From CAZVGZ01 sp964627605 (lineage in GTDB: Bacteria > Latescibacterota > MWCZ01 > CAZVGZ01): DNA of 41,890 bases. The stretch lies in the NCBI GenBank assembly GCA_964627605.1, contig CAZVGZ010000032.1:1-41890 (forward strand), in the 5' to 3' direction. The notes beneath the pieces are model-generated. The model searched no databases, had not been told where the DNA came from, and worked only from the letters and a program-made list of their open reading frames with translations. Of this stretch, positions 18,302 to 26,907 are shown piece by piece (the stretch's first letter is position 1; every line of letters starts with the position of its first letter). Both the position numbers and the translations under genes were made by a program.

Positions 18302-18829
18302 TCAGCCGCCGTCTATCGCCGATCTCATGCGTCGCAAGACTGGAGGGAGTAGAATCGCACAAAAAAGCATCTCTGGCAGGAGATAGGCCGCGTTGTAGAT
18401 AAGTGAATAGAGCCAGACAGGCTGGTCTTTTGGCGCGTAGTGTCCGAAAAACACAATTCCAGAGGAGAAATGGACACCGAAACGCGCTGTGCCACCTACT
18501 ACTACAGCGATTATAGCTGAGATATAGGCATATTCGATCTTTCGCGCCAATCCACCCAGAGCAACAACGGTAAACGCCAGAGGATAGTCCATCACCAGCT
18601 GAATCGGATGCACGAAAAACCCGCCGACGAGGTACTGCGCGACCCCCACCAAAAAACCTGCGCCGCAGCCCACCGCCACACCGTGCCTGAGCGACAGATA
18701 GAGAAGCGGCAACATCACCAGAGTAACCGATCCGCCTTGGGGCATCCTAAACAGCGTCAACAGACTTAAGCCTGTCGCCAGACCCGCTGAGACGGCGATC
18801 TCCAGAAGCAGGCGCAGATTGGTGAACAT
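18302..18829 (-). CDS. thiT: thiamine transporter ThiT-like (ECF S component)
   Basis: This is an integral membrane S component that binds thiamine and works with a shared ECF energising module. The 175 residues form about six helices. The family's diagnostic stretches are present: FRMPQGGSVTLVMLPLL after the first helix, GGFFVHPIQLVMDYPLAF in the middle, RFGVHFSSGIVFFGHYAP and WLYSLIYNAAYLLPE near the end. The last two carry the Trp, His and Tyr/Asn residues that contact thiamine. No ECF ATPase or T component is in the window. ATG 18829 has no clear ribosome-binding site, and no TPP riboswitch was seen in the 48 bases separating it from the upstream desulfurase gene. Thiamine synthesis uses sulfur from cysteine desulfurase, so the pairing may be functional. 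Confidence 0.88.
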   Translation of the reverse strand: MFTNLRLLLEIAVSAGLATGLSLLTLFRMPQGGSVTLVMLPLLYLSLRHGVAVGCGAGFLVGVAQYLVGGFFVHPIQLVMDYPLAFTVVALGGLARKIEYAYISAIIAVVVGGTARFGVHFSSGIVFFGHYAPKDQPVWLYSLIYNAAYLLPEMLFCAILLPPVLRRMRSAIDGG

Positions 18830-18877
18830 GGTTGGACTGCTTGGCTAAATAGGAGCGGTAAGGGCGGAGTTGGCGAC

Positions 18878-20008
18878 CTAACGAACTACGTCTGGAAGCC
18901 GATTGAGCACACTCTCGATCTCATCATCTGTCGTCGAACGCCCAAGGCTAAATCTAATGGCTCCCATCCCCACCTCCGGCGGTGTCCCCATCGCTTGAAG
19001 CACCGGCGAGAGGTCGATCCGGTCAGCATGACATGCCGAACCTGTGGAAGCTGCCACCCCCTCAAGCTTCGCTAATATTTCGGCTCCGTTTCGCCCAACG
19101 AAGTTGACATTGAGCGTGTTGGGCAGCCGTTCAGTCGGGTGTCCGTTAAGGCTGACATCGTCACCGAATTTCATCTTCAGCCCATCCCAAAACCGATCCC
19201 GAAGCTTGTTGACGGCTTCCATACCGATCCACTCCTGCGCAGCCTCAGAGGCTTTGCCCAGCCCCACATTCAGCAGCACGTTCTCAGTTCCCGCCCGCCG
19301 TCCTGACTCATGTCCAGCGCCGTGCACAAACGACTCAATCTGGGTATCTGAGCGTATGTAGATCGCTCCAACGCCTTTTGGTGCATACACTTTATGCCCG
19401 GCGACAGACAGCAGATCGACCCCTAGTTCGTCTACGTTCGTACTGATCTTTCCAACTGACTGCGCCGCGTCCGTGTGAAAGACAACGCCATGCTCGCGGG
19501 CGATAGTTGAGATGTCAGCGATGGGCTGAATCGTGCCCACCTCGTTGTTGGCGTGCATGGCTGTGATAAGCACAGTCTTGGGCGTAATCGCACGCCTGAC
19601 ATCGTCTGGGTCTACAACACCAAAGCTGTCCACAGGCAGATATGTGACCAAAGCACCTAGCCGCTCTAAAAAGGCACAAGGTGACAGGATCGCCGGGTGC
19701 TCGACCTGGGTGGTGATTATGTGTCCAGATTCGCCACCCGCTGCAAACCACACACCTTTAAGCGCGTGGTTGTTAGCCTCGCTGCCGCCGCTGGTAAACA
19801 CAACTTTACGCGGCTGACACCCCAGCAGATCCGACACTTGAGAGCGAGCCGTTTCGACCGCCGCTTTCGCCGGTGCGCCAGCCCAATGCGCGCTGGATGG
19901 GTTGCCGAAATGGGCATCAAAATAGGGTTTCATCGCCTCGGAGACTTCCGGGGCGATGGGGGTGCTGGCGTTGTAGTCCAGATAGATTTTTTCGATCACG
20001 TCAGTCAT
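18878..20008 (-). CDS. cysteine desulfurase (NifS/IscS family)
   Basis: This PLP enzyme converts cysteine to alanine and passes the sulfur, via a persulfide, to Fe-S cluster or thiamine/tRNA sulfur pathways. The 376 residues fit the short NifS-like group. Expected residues are present: His104 stacking on PLP, Asp180 and Gln183, Schiff-base Lys206 in AGHK, and catalytic Cys326 in STGSACH. The ESGRRAGTEN segment at 234-243 is typical. The start at 20008 gives the standard IYLDYNAST N-terminus although no strong ribosome-binding site precedes it. No IscU, SufU or ThiI gene is adjacent. Confidence 0.94.
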   Translation of the reverse strand: MTDVIEKIYLDYNASTPIAPEVSEAMKPYFDAHFGNPSSAHWAGAPAKAAVETARSQVSDLLGCQPRKVVFTSGGSEANNHALKGVWFAAGGESGHIITTQVEHPAILSPCAFLERLGALVTYLPVDSFGVVDPDDVRRAITPKTVLITAMHANNEVGTIQPIADISTIAREHGVVFHTDAAQSVGKISTNVDELGVDLLSVAGHKVYAPKGVGAIYIRSDTQIESFVHGAGHESGRRAGTENVLLNVGLGKASEAAQEWIGMEAVNKLRDRFWDGLKMKFGDDVSLNGHPTERLPNTLNVNFVGRNGAEILAKLEGVAASTGSACHADRIDLSPVLQAMGTPPEVGMGAIRFSLGRSTTDDEIESVLNRLPDVVR

Positions 20009-20071
20009 TTTCTATATATAGCCATAGTCAGACTGTGGAGCTGGCTGAGATACCCTATCTCTTCGCGCTGA

Positions 20072-20596
20072 CTAGTAGAACCGCAAGATTGGTGTGATGA
20101 CCAGAATCGCCACAGCCAGCCAAAGACATTTCTGGCACAGCTTTTTGCGTTTGAGTCTGAGTGACCAGAAGCGGCTTACGTTGTCGGCATCAGGTTCAGC
20201 GTCGACGCTAAATGTGGCGAACAGCGACTGTATCTGCGGGTCCACTACCCTGATTCCGTAGACAACTATACCCAGACCGATAAGCGCCAATACCGATTTC
20301 AACGCACCGATCATCCAGTCGGCGTGCGATACCTGCGTTAGGTGACCGTGGAACCCGTAGTCGATCGCCGGAAACCCAAGACCGGTTGCGATGAGAATCA
20401 CGATAAGCCAAAAGCAGAGCCGCGGCTGAACGCTCAGGATTCTTTCGATCATCTCGTCTAGAGGGAAGATCACGTTACCCGTACCGTAGCTGCCCCTCTG
20501 CTTGACCATCCTCAACTGGTAGAACGGTCCTGCGGCGCAGCCCACAGCAGCCAAAATGTGAATCGCCAGGTTCGATGAGTAAAGAATGTTTTCCAT
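20072..20596 (-). CDS. four-helix membrane protein of unknown function
   Basis: I do not recognise the family with certainty. The 174 residues contain four probable helices, near 8-25, 60-77, 94-113 and 155-172. There is a conserved-looking His in helix 1 (NLAIHILAAVG), a DEMIERILSVQPR loop, and a basic cytoplasmic stretch LRLKRKKLCQK before the last helix. The pattern resembles small CopD/HemJ-like or DUF2269-like membrane proteins that can bind haem or copper, but this is only a resemblance. The start at 20596 follows an excellent GGGGAGG site. It lies between proS and the desulfurase gene on the same strand. Confidence 0.75.
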   Translation of the reverse strand: MENILYSSNLAIHILAAVGCAAGPFYQLRMVKQRGSYGTGNVIFPLDEMIERILSVQPRLCFWLIVILIATGLGFPAIDYGFHGHLTQVSHADWMIGALKSVLALIGLGIVVYGIRVVDPQIQSLFATFSVDAEPDADNVSRFWSLRLKRKKLCQKCLWLAVAILVITPILRFY

Positions 20597-20672
20597 GCCG
20601 GGCCTCCCCTTTTGATGCCTCTGCTTTTGGACACCGACTGGGCCGGGTGGTTAGTCTGACGTTCGACGCGTT

Positions 20673-22106
20673 TTAATACGCCTTGGCGAACATAACACGA
20701 CCATTAGATGGTTTTCCTGTCATCACGCAACTGCCAGGCTCGTACTCAGTTTCCATCGGGATACAGCGGATGGTCGCCTTGGTCTTGTTTTTGATCTTTA
20801 GTTCGGTCTCCTCGGTTCCGTCCCAGTGCGCCCATACAAACCCACCACCGCCGCCATCGCCGCTGAAACGGGCCTCAAACGCATCCCACGAATTGGTCTC
20901 TGTCGTGTTCTCCTCGCGAAAATTTTTGGCTTTTTCAAACATACCGGTCTGTATCGATCCCAGCCGCTCGGCCACCGCCTGCGCCAAACTCTCTTGGGGT
21001 ATAAACTCCTTCTCACCGCTGTCCCGACGTGCGAGAACCAGAGTGCCTTTTTCTATGTCTTTGGGGCCGACCTCAACCCTCAGCGGTACCCCGCGCATCT
21101 CCCAATCGTTAAACTTGTATCCAGGCTTGAACTGGTCTCGGTCGTCGACGTGAACCCGAATGTCATCGGGCAGAGTTTTGATGAGTCCGTCAACGTGGTC
21201 GAGCACCTCCTGCCGCTGCGGTTCCCGGTAGATCGGGACAACCACCACCTGATAGGGTGCCAGTTTTGGCGGAAGGATTAGCCCCTTGTCATCACCATGT
21301 CCCATCACCAGCGCCCCCACCAGGCGCGTACTCACCCCCCAGCTTGTCGCCCATACATGCTGGCGTCCACCATCGGAGTCTTGATAGGTCACATCGAACG
21401 CTTTGGCGAAGTTCTGCCCCAGAAAATGAGATGTCCCGGCCTGAAGCGCCCGCGTATCGCCCATCATCGCCTCTATGCAAAAAGTATCGATCGCACCTGC
21501 GAATCGTTCAGAATCCGATTTGCGTCCTGTAATCACCGGGAGCGCCATCCACTCCTCGGCAAATCGGCGATACACCTCAAGCATCGACTCGGTCTCAGCC
21601 CTGGCCTCATTTTCGGTTGCGTGGGCGGTGTGCCCCTCCTGCCACAGAAACTCGGTGGTCCTGAGGAACAGCCTGGGCCTCATCTCCCATCTCACGACAT
21701 TGGCCCACTGGTTGTATAGCAGCGGAAGATCGCGGTAGGATTGTATCCATTTGGCGTAGGTCGCCCAGATCACGGTCTCAGATGTTGGACGAAGAACCAG
21801 CGGCTCTTCGAGCTCTTTCCCTCCGCCATGGGTCACTACCGCTAGCTCAGGCGCGAAACCCTCAACGTGTTCGGCCTCGCGTTTGATGTAGCTCTCAGGG
21901 ATCAATAGCGGGAAATAGAGATTCTGATGACCTGTCGCTTTTATCATATCGTCAAGAGCGCTCTGCATCCGCTCCCAAAGCGCATAGCCATAGGGCTTTA
22001 TAACCATGCAACCCCGCACAGGCGCGTGATCGGCAAGTTCGGCCTGCGCTACGACGTCGTTGTACCAGCAGGAGTAGTCGTCATTTCTGGCGGTGATGTT
22101 AGCCAT
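20673..22106 (-). CDS. proS: prolyl-tRNA synthetase, archaeal/eukaryote-like type
   Basis: This class II enzyme charges tRNA-Pro in the cytoplasm. The 477 residues show motif 1/2 regions VLRPTSETVIW and RWEMRPRLFLRTTEFLWQEGHT, motif 3 GVSTRLVGALVMGHGDD, an anticodon-binding domain starting at PYQVVVVPIY, and a C-terminal zinc-like domain. The chain ends in the Tyr of FAKAY, as in the archaeal/eukaryote-like form (ProS type 3). It lacks the editing insertion of the bacterial form. In the C-terminal domain two Cys remain (CIPME, SCVMTG). Start ATG 22106 gives the standard MANITARNDDYSCWYND opening; AGGA is about 11 bases upstream. The reading frame open to 22175 is not family-like. Confidence 0.95.
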   Translation of the reverse strand: MANITARNDDYSCWYNDVVAQAELADHAPVRGCMVIKPYGYALWERMQSALDDMIKATGHQNLYFPLLIPESYIKREAEHVEGFAPELAVVTHGGGKELEEPLVLRPTSETVIWATYAKWIQSYRDLPLLYNQWANVVRWEMRPRLFLRTTEFLWQEGHTAHATENEARAETESMLEVYRRFAEEWMALPVITGRKSDSERFAGAIDTFCIEAMMGDTRALQAGTSHFLGQNFAKAFDVTYQDSDGGRQHVWATSWGVSTRLVGALVMGHGDDKGLILPPKLAPYQVVVVPIYREPQRQEVLDHVDGLIKTLPDDIRVHVDDRDQFKPGYKFNDWEMRGVPLRVEVGPKDIEKGTLVLARRDSGEKEFIPQESLAQAVAERLGSIQTGMFEKAKNFREENTTETNSWDAFEARFSGDGGGGGFVWAHWDGTEETELKIKNKTKATIRCIPMETEYEPGSCVMTGKPSNGRVMFAKAY

Positions 22107-22179
22107 TTGAGTTCGCGTCCTAAAGTGATGGTTTATGTCTGAGTGCGGCCTATCCGCAAGGTACAAAGCATACAACCGT

Positions 22180-22212
22180 GGCCCCGTCTACTCAAAGGAT
22201 GACAGCGGGGCC
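22180..22212. promoter_or_regulatory. hairpin upstream of proS
   Basis: GGCCCCG (22180-22186) pairs perfectly with CGGGGCC (22206-22212) around a 19-base loop, about 75 bases upstream of the proS start. No T-run follows on the minus strand, so it is not an ordinary terminator of the broken UPF0173 gene. A leader structure is possible. No T-box sequence was recognised. Confidence 0.3.
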
Positions 22213-22297
22213 TATATGGAGATAGCGGTCACGGAGGGGAGTAGGTGTCGCGTCAGACTTTGTTACGACAGCAAAAAAAGAGTGGCGACCGCCCAGC

Positions 22298-22934
22298 CTA
22301 GTCGATCTCCTTTGTTTGACCAGATTTGAAGGCGAAGACCTCAGAAGGGGCATATTCTTACAGACCCTATGGGATCGGCTTCCATTATCTCGAATGTGTT
22401 GTAACGAATGGGCATTGCCATCCTGGGCTGAACGAACTCTACAGCCCTGATCACATCTGGAATTCCCATGGTAAAGTTGTCGCCGATGGACATCAGCGCA
22501 ACGTCAATCTCCTCTACCTCAGCCAGAAGCCGCATGTCCATGGTAAGCCTAGTGTCACCAGGATGGTACGCCGTGGCACCATCAATCTCCACGACAAAAC
22601 CACATGCCGGACCGAGCACAGTACCGTCAGGGGCGCTGTTGCCGTGTTGCGCGAGGTTCAGACGCATCCGCCCGAAATCGAAGTTATGAGTGCCGCCGAT
22701 GTTTATCGTCAAGATATATGACCGACTCAAACGTGCTAATCGCCCGAACGTCGAGGCGCTGGCATGTCTCAACAGCGTCGTCCAAATGATCGGAGTGCAG
22801 GTGCGTCAGCAGGACATGGTCGCAAGAGGGTTGTCCATAAGCAACGGGTCGATGATCACCCGTCTTTCGTCGCCAAAGAGCTCCACACATGAGTGACCGT
22901 GGTAGGTAAGGCGAGCATGGATTGTCTCCAACAT
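22298..22934 (-). pseudogene. broken UPF0173 metal-dependent hydrolase (metallo-beta-lactamase fold)
   Basis: Intact relatives are zinc hydrolases of about 230 residues. The gene is recognisable end to end but sits in four reading frames. Segment 1 from ATG 22934 reads LTYHGHSCVELF to IDPLLMDNPLA. Segment 2 reads DHVLLTHLHSDHLDDAVE (zinc motif H-x-H-x-D-H intact) to VIYLDD. Segment 3 reads INIGGTHNFDFG through YHPGDT and SIGDNFTMG to YNTFEIMEADP. Segment 4 reads SEVFAFKSGQTKEID and ends at a TAG at 22298. By my recollection of the family, about 8-10 residues are missing at each junction, near 22820, 22715 and 22370. Small deletions rather than single-base slips best explain this. It lies between ribF and proS on the same strand. 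Confidence 0.85.
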
Positions 22935-22988
22935 TTTTTTCAAATATCGCCCCCACACAGCCAAACTAGCGGCAATGAACTCAAGACA

Positions 22989-23930
22989 TCAAGAGTTGCC
23001 AAGCTCCTCCCAAACCTCTCTTGTCGCAACCTCATCGCGGCCTATCTGATGTTTAAGAGCCTCTGGTGAATCGAACACGATGTCCTCACGAATTTTTGTT
23101 GTAATCCCGACAGATATATTTGAGCCGTAAAGGGCTCCGCTGTAGTCCAGTATCGCCGCTTCTACTGTTGGCTCCGACAGCCCAAATGTGCCACGGGTAC
23201 CGATGTAGAGCATCACCGGATACAGATTTCTATCCAACTCTGTATGAGCGACGTAGATGCCGTGGGGTGGGATCAGTTTGAGCGGATGGGCTGGTTTTAT
23301 GTTAGCGGTCGGGTAGCCAAGACCTCGTCCCCGGGCGTCACCGTAAACGACATCTCCGCTCAACTCAAACGGTCGGCCTATGGCGGCGGTCGCCAGGTCG
23401 AATCTGCTCTCAGCGACCCAGCGGCGAATCAGTGTGCTTGAAACAACCTCCCCATCGCTCACCACTGGTCTAACTGTGGAGATTGATATCCCCACCGCGC
23501 CTGCTATCGCTGCGAGCTGCTCGCTGTCGCCAATCTGATCGGAGCCGAACCGCTGATCGTGCCCAACTACCAGGTGCGATATCGCCATGCGCCGTTTTAG
23601 CACCTCCGAAAAGAAATCGGCTGCCGTCATGTTGGCGACCTCTCTGAACGGAAGGGCGACCAACCGGTCCACTCCTTCTGCTGCAATCGCCTCTTCCTGC
23701 TCCCGTGGCTCCGTTATGAGGAACTTTTCGGCGGGGCCGTTAAAGAAGACCCTGGGGTGCGGGTCGAGGGTGATTACTGCCGAACTTACATCAGAACTCC
23801 TGGCGCGATCCAGCAGATCGCCCAACATCCTTTGATGTCCCAGATGCACCCCGTCGAACGCGCCTAGCGTTGCCACCGAGTCATCGGTGGCGGGGAGGTC
23901 GTCTAACTTTTTTGGTCGAACAGTCAGCAT
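22989..23930 (-). CDS. ribF: bifunctional riboflavin kinase/FAD synthetase
   Basis: This cytoplasmic enzyme phosphorylates riboflavin to FMN and adenylates FMN to FAD. The 313 residues match the family length. The N-terminal nucleotidyltransferase half shows LGAFDGVHLGHQRML near residue 21, a VVGHDQRFG segment, and SSTLIRRWV. The C-terminal kinase half shows the hallmark GRGLGYPTANI, then GIYVA, IGTRGTFG and a VEAAILDYSGALYG strand. Start 23930 (MLTVRPKKL) is chosen because the family begins there; the frame is open to 24023 without similarity. The ribosome-binding site is weak. It is divergent from the propeller gene starting at 24082, so the promoters lie in the 150 bases between. Confidence 0.94.
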   Translation of the reverse strand: MLTVRPKKLDDLPATDDSVATLGAFDGVHLGHQRMLGDLLDRARSSDVSSAVITLDPHPRVFFNGPAEKFLITEPREQEEAIAAEGVDRLVALPFREVANMTAADFFSEVLKRRMAISHLVVGHDQRFGSDQIGDSEQLAAIAGAVGISISTVRPVVSDGEVVSSTLIRRWVAESRFDLATAAIGRPFELSGDVVYGDARGRGLGYPTANIKPAHPLKLIPPHGIYVAHTELDRNLYPVMLYIGTRGTFGLSEPTVEAAILDYSGALYGSNISVGITTKIREDIVFDSPEALKHQIGRDEVATREVWEELGNS

Positions 23931-24081
23931 GGGTTTGGCAATACTACACCAGATCGTGTCCAAAGGACAATATGCCCCACGTTCACATCCAGTATTTTGG
24001 CGACCGTCGTCAGCTATGCGCAAAACGATTTATATTTCGGAACGATCCCTGACAATAGTTAGAATGTTTCTGAGGTAGCAG

Positions 24082-25149
24082 ATGATCCAGATTGAGACTG
24101 ACTCTGACAGCGGTGCTGAGGTCTACCAGTTTACTGACGGCCCAAGGCCCACCGACAACATCTACGGAGAACAGCCATACTCCTCGGTTGACGGCGGCAC
24201 CATAGCTGTCCGGCACTACCCGGTGGACGGAACCGATGGCGGTCTGTCGATCCTCAACATCGGCGATAGAGCGCTCCACACCGTGCTCGACACCATGCCG
24301 CTCTTCCCGGCGTTTCACGCCTGGGGAGAGCACCTATACTTCCAGAAAGAGTCTGGTGGCGATCTACTATTGAAGCGGTGTGAATATGCCACCGGTCGAA
24401 CAGAGACGGTAATGGTGCTGCCGACTGACATGGGGAAACTAAGCTACGGTGCCATGAGCCCGGACATAGCCTACTACGCAGTCAGCGCCCACGGCGAAGA
24501 TGGCTTTTGCCAGGTGCTACTGCTGGATGTTGAGAGCAGTAGAGCAGAGACCTGGGCCACCACGACAGAGCACTATTTCAAGCACGAGCAGTTCGCTCAG
24601 GATGGAAGCAACCGGCTTCTGATACAAGCCAACTTGATGCCTGAAGTCAAGCATGTGTACCTGGGGGTTTTGGAAATCAGTGCCAAGGAGGTGGAGTGGT
24701 TGGCGGCGGATGATGCCCACACCCCGCGCCCTACAGGCCACGAAAACTGGATCGGCAGCACCGACAGCGTGTTTTTCTCCACGGATATAAAAGGCGATGA
24801 TGACACCAATATCTGGACAGTGGGTGTTGGTGACACCGCACCGTCGTTGGCGTGTGAATGTCCTATCAGATTCGGACATGTAAGCGCTTCGAGATGCGGG
24901 CGGTTTTGGATCGCCGACTGTTTTACCGAAGGTGTTCCCATCTATGCAGGCTCGTTTGAGACTGGACGCCATCGCCGGCTCGTTGACAGCGGAACCGCTC
25001 ACGACGACGACCAGTGGTCGCACACCCATCCATATCTCACATCTGACAACCAGTGGCTAATCTATACCTCTACCAGGGCCGGGCTACCTCAAGTCTATGG
25101 TGCCAAAGTGGACCCAAGTTTCTGGGATTCGTTGTCCGAGCCGGTATGA
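24082..25149 (+). CDS. oligogalacturonate lyase-like/WD40-like beta-propeller protein
   Basis: The 355-residue product resembles the seven-bladed propeller of oligogalacturonate lyase and TolB/WD40-like proteins. Repeated blades end in S/T-x-D-x-x-hydrophobic motifs. The segments GHENWIGSTDSVFF, DDDQWSHTHPYLTSDNQWLIYTSTR and LPQVYGAKV near the C-terminus are typical, with His in GHENW and HTHP corresponding to metal-site residues in the lyase. There is no signal peptide, so it would act in the cytoplasm, perhaps on unsaturated oligouronides or another sugar. Start 24082 follows GAGGT. Two broken relatives lie at 31643-31957 and 38150-39218. Specificity is unknown; the lyase name is only by resemblance. 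Confidence 0.78.
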   Translation: MIQIETDSDSGAEVYQFTDGPRPTDNIYGEQPYSSVDGGTIAVRHYPVDGTDGGLSILNIGDRALHTVLDTMPLFPAFHAWGEHLYFQKESGGDLLLKRCEYATGRTETVMVLPTDMGKLSYGAMSPDIAYYAVSAHGEDGFCQVLLLDVESSRAETWATTTEHYFKHEQFAQDGSNRLLIQANLMPEVKHVYLGVLEISAKEVEWLAADDAHTPRPTGHENWIGSTDSVFFSTDIKGDDDTNIWTVGVGDTAPSLACECPIRFGHVSASRCGRFWIADCFTEGVPIYAGSFETGRHRRLVDSGTAHDDDQWSHTHPYLTSDNQWLIYTSTRAGLPQVYGAKVDPSFWDSLSEPV

Positions 25150-25330
25150 TTTGAGTTATGTGGCCGATGCGAACCCGTCGGTGGACCGATCTGCTGTTGC
25201 ATGTAGGGTAGGTGGAAGTGTCAGGTGTCATATTTGGTAGTGTGTGAACCATTTCTGTCGGCGCTTAGTTCTATATCAGGTACATGAACCCACATCATAG
25301 CCGGACCGATAGCAACGCGAGGACGAAAAA

Positions 25331-25828
25331 ATGGGAATAGATACTGTCTGTTTTGGGGGTGGGTGTTTTTGGGGCGTTGAAGCGGAGTTTCAGCAGATTG
25401 AAGGGGTCACCTCCACAAAAGCGGGCTACTGCGGCGGGGATTTCGACAAACCGACCTATCGGGATATCTGCAGCGGCCAGACTGGGCATGCAGAGGTGGT
25501 AGAGGTCAAATACGACCCCTCTGTTGTGCCGATAGAAACCCTCCTCGACGTGTTCTGGAACATCCACGACCCAACCACCAAAGACCGTCAAGGCCCTGAC
25601 ATCGGCAATCAGTATCGCTCGGCCATTTTCTGCGCGGACGACACTCAAGCCCAGGCGGCTCAAAAGTCGAAAGAAACGCTTGAAAAATCGGGCAAACTGC
25701 GGTCTCCGGTGGTAACGGAGATTGCAAAAGCGACCGTTTTTCACACCGCAGAGGCGTACCACCAACGCTATATGGAAAAACGTGGCCTCGCTCCTAACTG
25801 CCACGCTCCTCTACTTGGCCAACAGTGA
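25331..25828 (+). CDS. msrA: peptide methionine sulfoxide reductase A
   Basis: MsrA reduces the S form of methionine sulfoxide in proteins, with electrons from thioredoxin. The 165 residues contain the catalytic motif GCFWG with Cys12, the GYCGG segment, the GHAEVVEV segment, GNQYRSAIF, and EAYHQRYMEK near the C-terminus. A C-terminal Cys in APNCHAP may act as resolving Cys. Start 25331 has GAGGACG upstream. The signal peptidase gene probably overlaps its 3' end, so the two are likely cotranscribed. The 180 bases upstream (25150-25330) contain no gene. Confidence 0.95.
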   Translation: MGIDTVCFGGGCFWGVEAEFQQIEGVTSTKAGYCGGDFDKPTYRDICSGQTGHAEVVEVKYDPSVVPIETLLDVFWNIHDPTTKDRQGPDIGNQYRSAIFCADDTQAQAAQKSKETLEKSGKLRSPVVTEIAKATVFHTAEAYHQRYMEKRGLAPNCHAPLLGQQ

Positions 25829-26624
25829 CACCGCCGCCAAAGCCAGCGACAGTGTGAGCGTGCCGGATCCATCCTCCCAATCTGAGGATTCTGCCGCCGA
25901 TATCGCTACCGAAGATTTCGCCGGTGACGAACTCAAACCCCGTCCAGTGTTGCGCCGCCGGGGCACTTGGATCGACTACGTAGCGGCGCTCTCGGTCGCG
26001 CTCATCGTGGCGTTCACCGTTCGCACATGTCTGGTGCATGCCTACCGCATACCGTCAGCGTCGATGGAGAGCACGCTTCTCATCGGCGACTACGTGTTGG
26101 CAAACCGTCTTGTCTTTGGCGCCCCAATCGAACTGCCATTCAGTCAGAGTGTCATCGGTCGTCTTCCAGCACTCAGAAAGCCTCGTCGCGGCGAGGTGGC
26201 GATCTTTGAGTCGTGGGACGGGCCGGATAGAGATTTTATAAAGCGGGTGGTGGGCGTGGCTGGTGACACGATCAAAATCGTTGATGGCGTTCTATTTATT
26301 AACAGCCGTCGGTTCACCGATATCCTACTTGGATACAACGGCGGCGACCCAGATCTGATGCCAAAGATCACACGCAGTTCGTCTTTCGATACGCCGTGGC
26401 AGCGTTCTAACGACTTCGGTCCCCACGTAGTCGGGGCTGACGCGGTTTTCGTCATGGGAGATAACCGCTCCAACAGCCAGGACTCCCGCGTGTGTGGCGA
26501 TGTGCCTTTGAGCCGCCTGAAGGGCAAGGCTGTTCTTATCTACTGGTCGTGGAACGCGCAGGCGTTGCCATGGGAGTTCGCGAAAATGGTTCGCTGGGAC
26601 CGGGTGTTTACACTGATACGCTGA
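25782..26624 (+). CDS. lepB: signal peptidase I
   Basis: This membrane-bound serine protease cleaves signal peptides from exported proteins. One N-terminal membrane helix (WIDYVAALSVALIVAFTVRT) precedes the catalytic Ser in PSASMEST (Ser94 from this start). The general-base Lys is in RDFIKRVVG (Lys154), and the conserved box GDNRSNSQDSR follows. An acidic linker of about 50 residues before the helix is unusual but seen in some groups. The start is uncertain: I chose GTG 25782, with GGA 7-8 bases upstream, overlapping msrA by 47 bases. GTG at 25854 or 25860, or TTG at 25815, are possible. The frame remains open back to 25722. Confidence 0.92.
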   Translation: MASLLTATLLYLANSDTAAKASDSVSVPDPSSQSEDSAADIATEDFAGDELKPRPVLRRRGTWIDYVAALSVALIVAFTVRTCLVHAYRIPSASMESTLLIGDYVLANRLVFGAPIELPFSQSVIGRLPALRKPRRGEVAIFESWDGPDRDFIKRVVGVAGDTIKIVDGVLFINSRRFTDILLGYNGGDPDLMPKITRSSSFDTPWQRSNDFGPHVVGADAVFVMGDNRSNSQDSRVCGDVPLSRLKGKAVLIYWSWNAQALPWEFAKMVRWDRVFTLIR

Positions 26625-26641
26625 CATCTCTATCGCATCCA

Positions 26642-26868
26642 GGCGGGTAGGCTCAGCCGAACACAGAGGATGATCCTACTCAGGTAACCCGCCCTCGCCG
26701 CCAGTGAGGGGTTCCACCACCTAATAGGCACGTTCTCTCTATCGTGCGCTTTCGGCACGCCGCGATGCCCTCCCAGGAAACAGACTGCCGGACGCAGTTA
26801 ACGACTGACCCCCATACATTCTGGTGCTTCCATGACTACCTTATTTAGCCGGTCGTGCCAGGACCGGC
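26642..26868 (+). promoter_or_regulatory. structured intergenic region upstream of the radical SAM gene
   Basis: The 283 bases between lepB and the radical SAM gene are gene-free but rich in pairing. GGCGGGT (26642-26648) pairs with ACCCGCC (26687-26693) around a region with an internal AGGA/TCCT hairpin. CGTGC at 26743-26747 can pair either with GCACG at 26728-26732 or with GCACG at 26755-26759, two mutually exclusive hairpins. GCCGGTC (26848-26854) pairs with GACCGGC (26862-26868) around 7 bases, 40 bases before the start codon. It matches no riboswitch consensus I know; in particular no convincing cobalamin box is present. Confidence 0.35.
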
Positions 26869-26907
26869 AGCGAAAGCCACGCCGGGCTGGAACCACAAAG
26901 AGTGACA

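Noticed and set aside
26690..26880. Possible cobalamin riboswitch or SRP RNA
   Set aside because: A CCAGTG-like string and a TGCTTCC string were seen, but the surrounding conserved boxes and pairing of these RNAs are absent.
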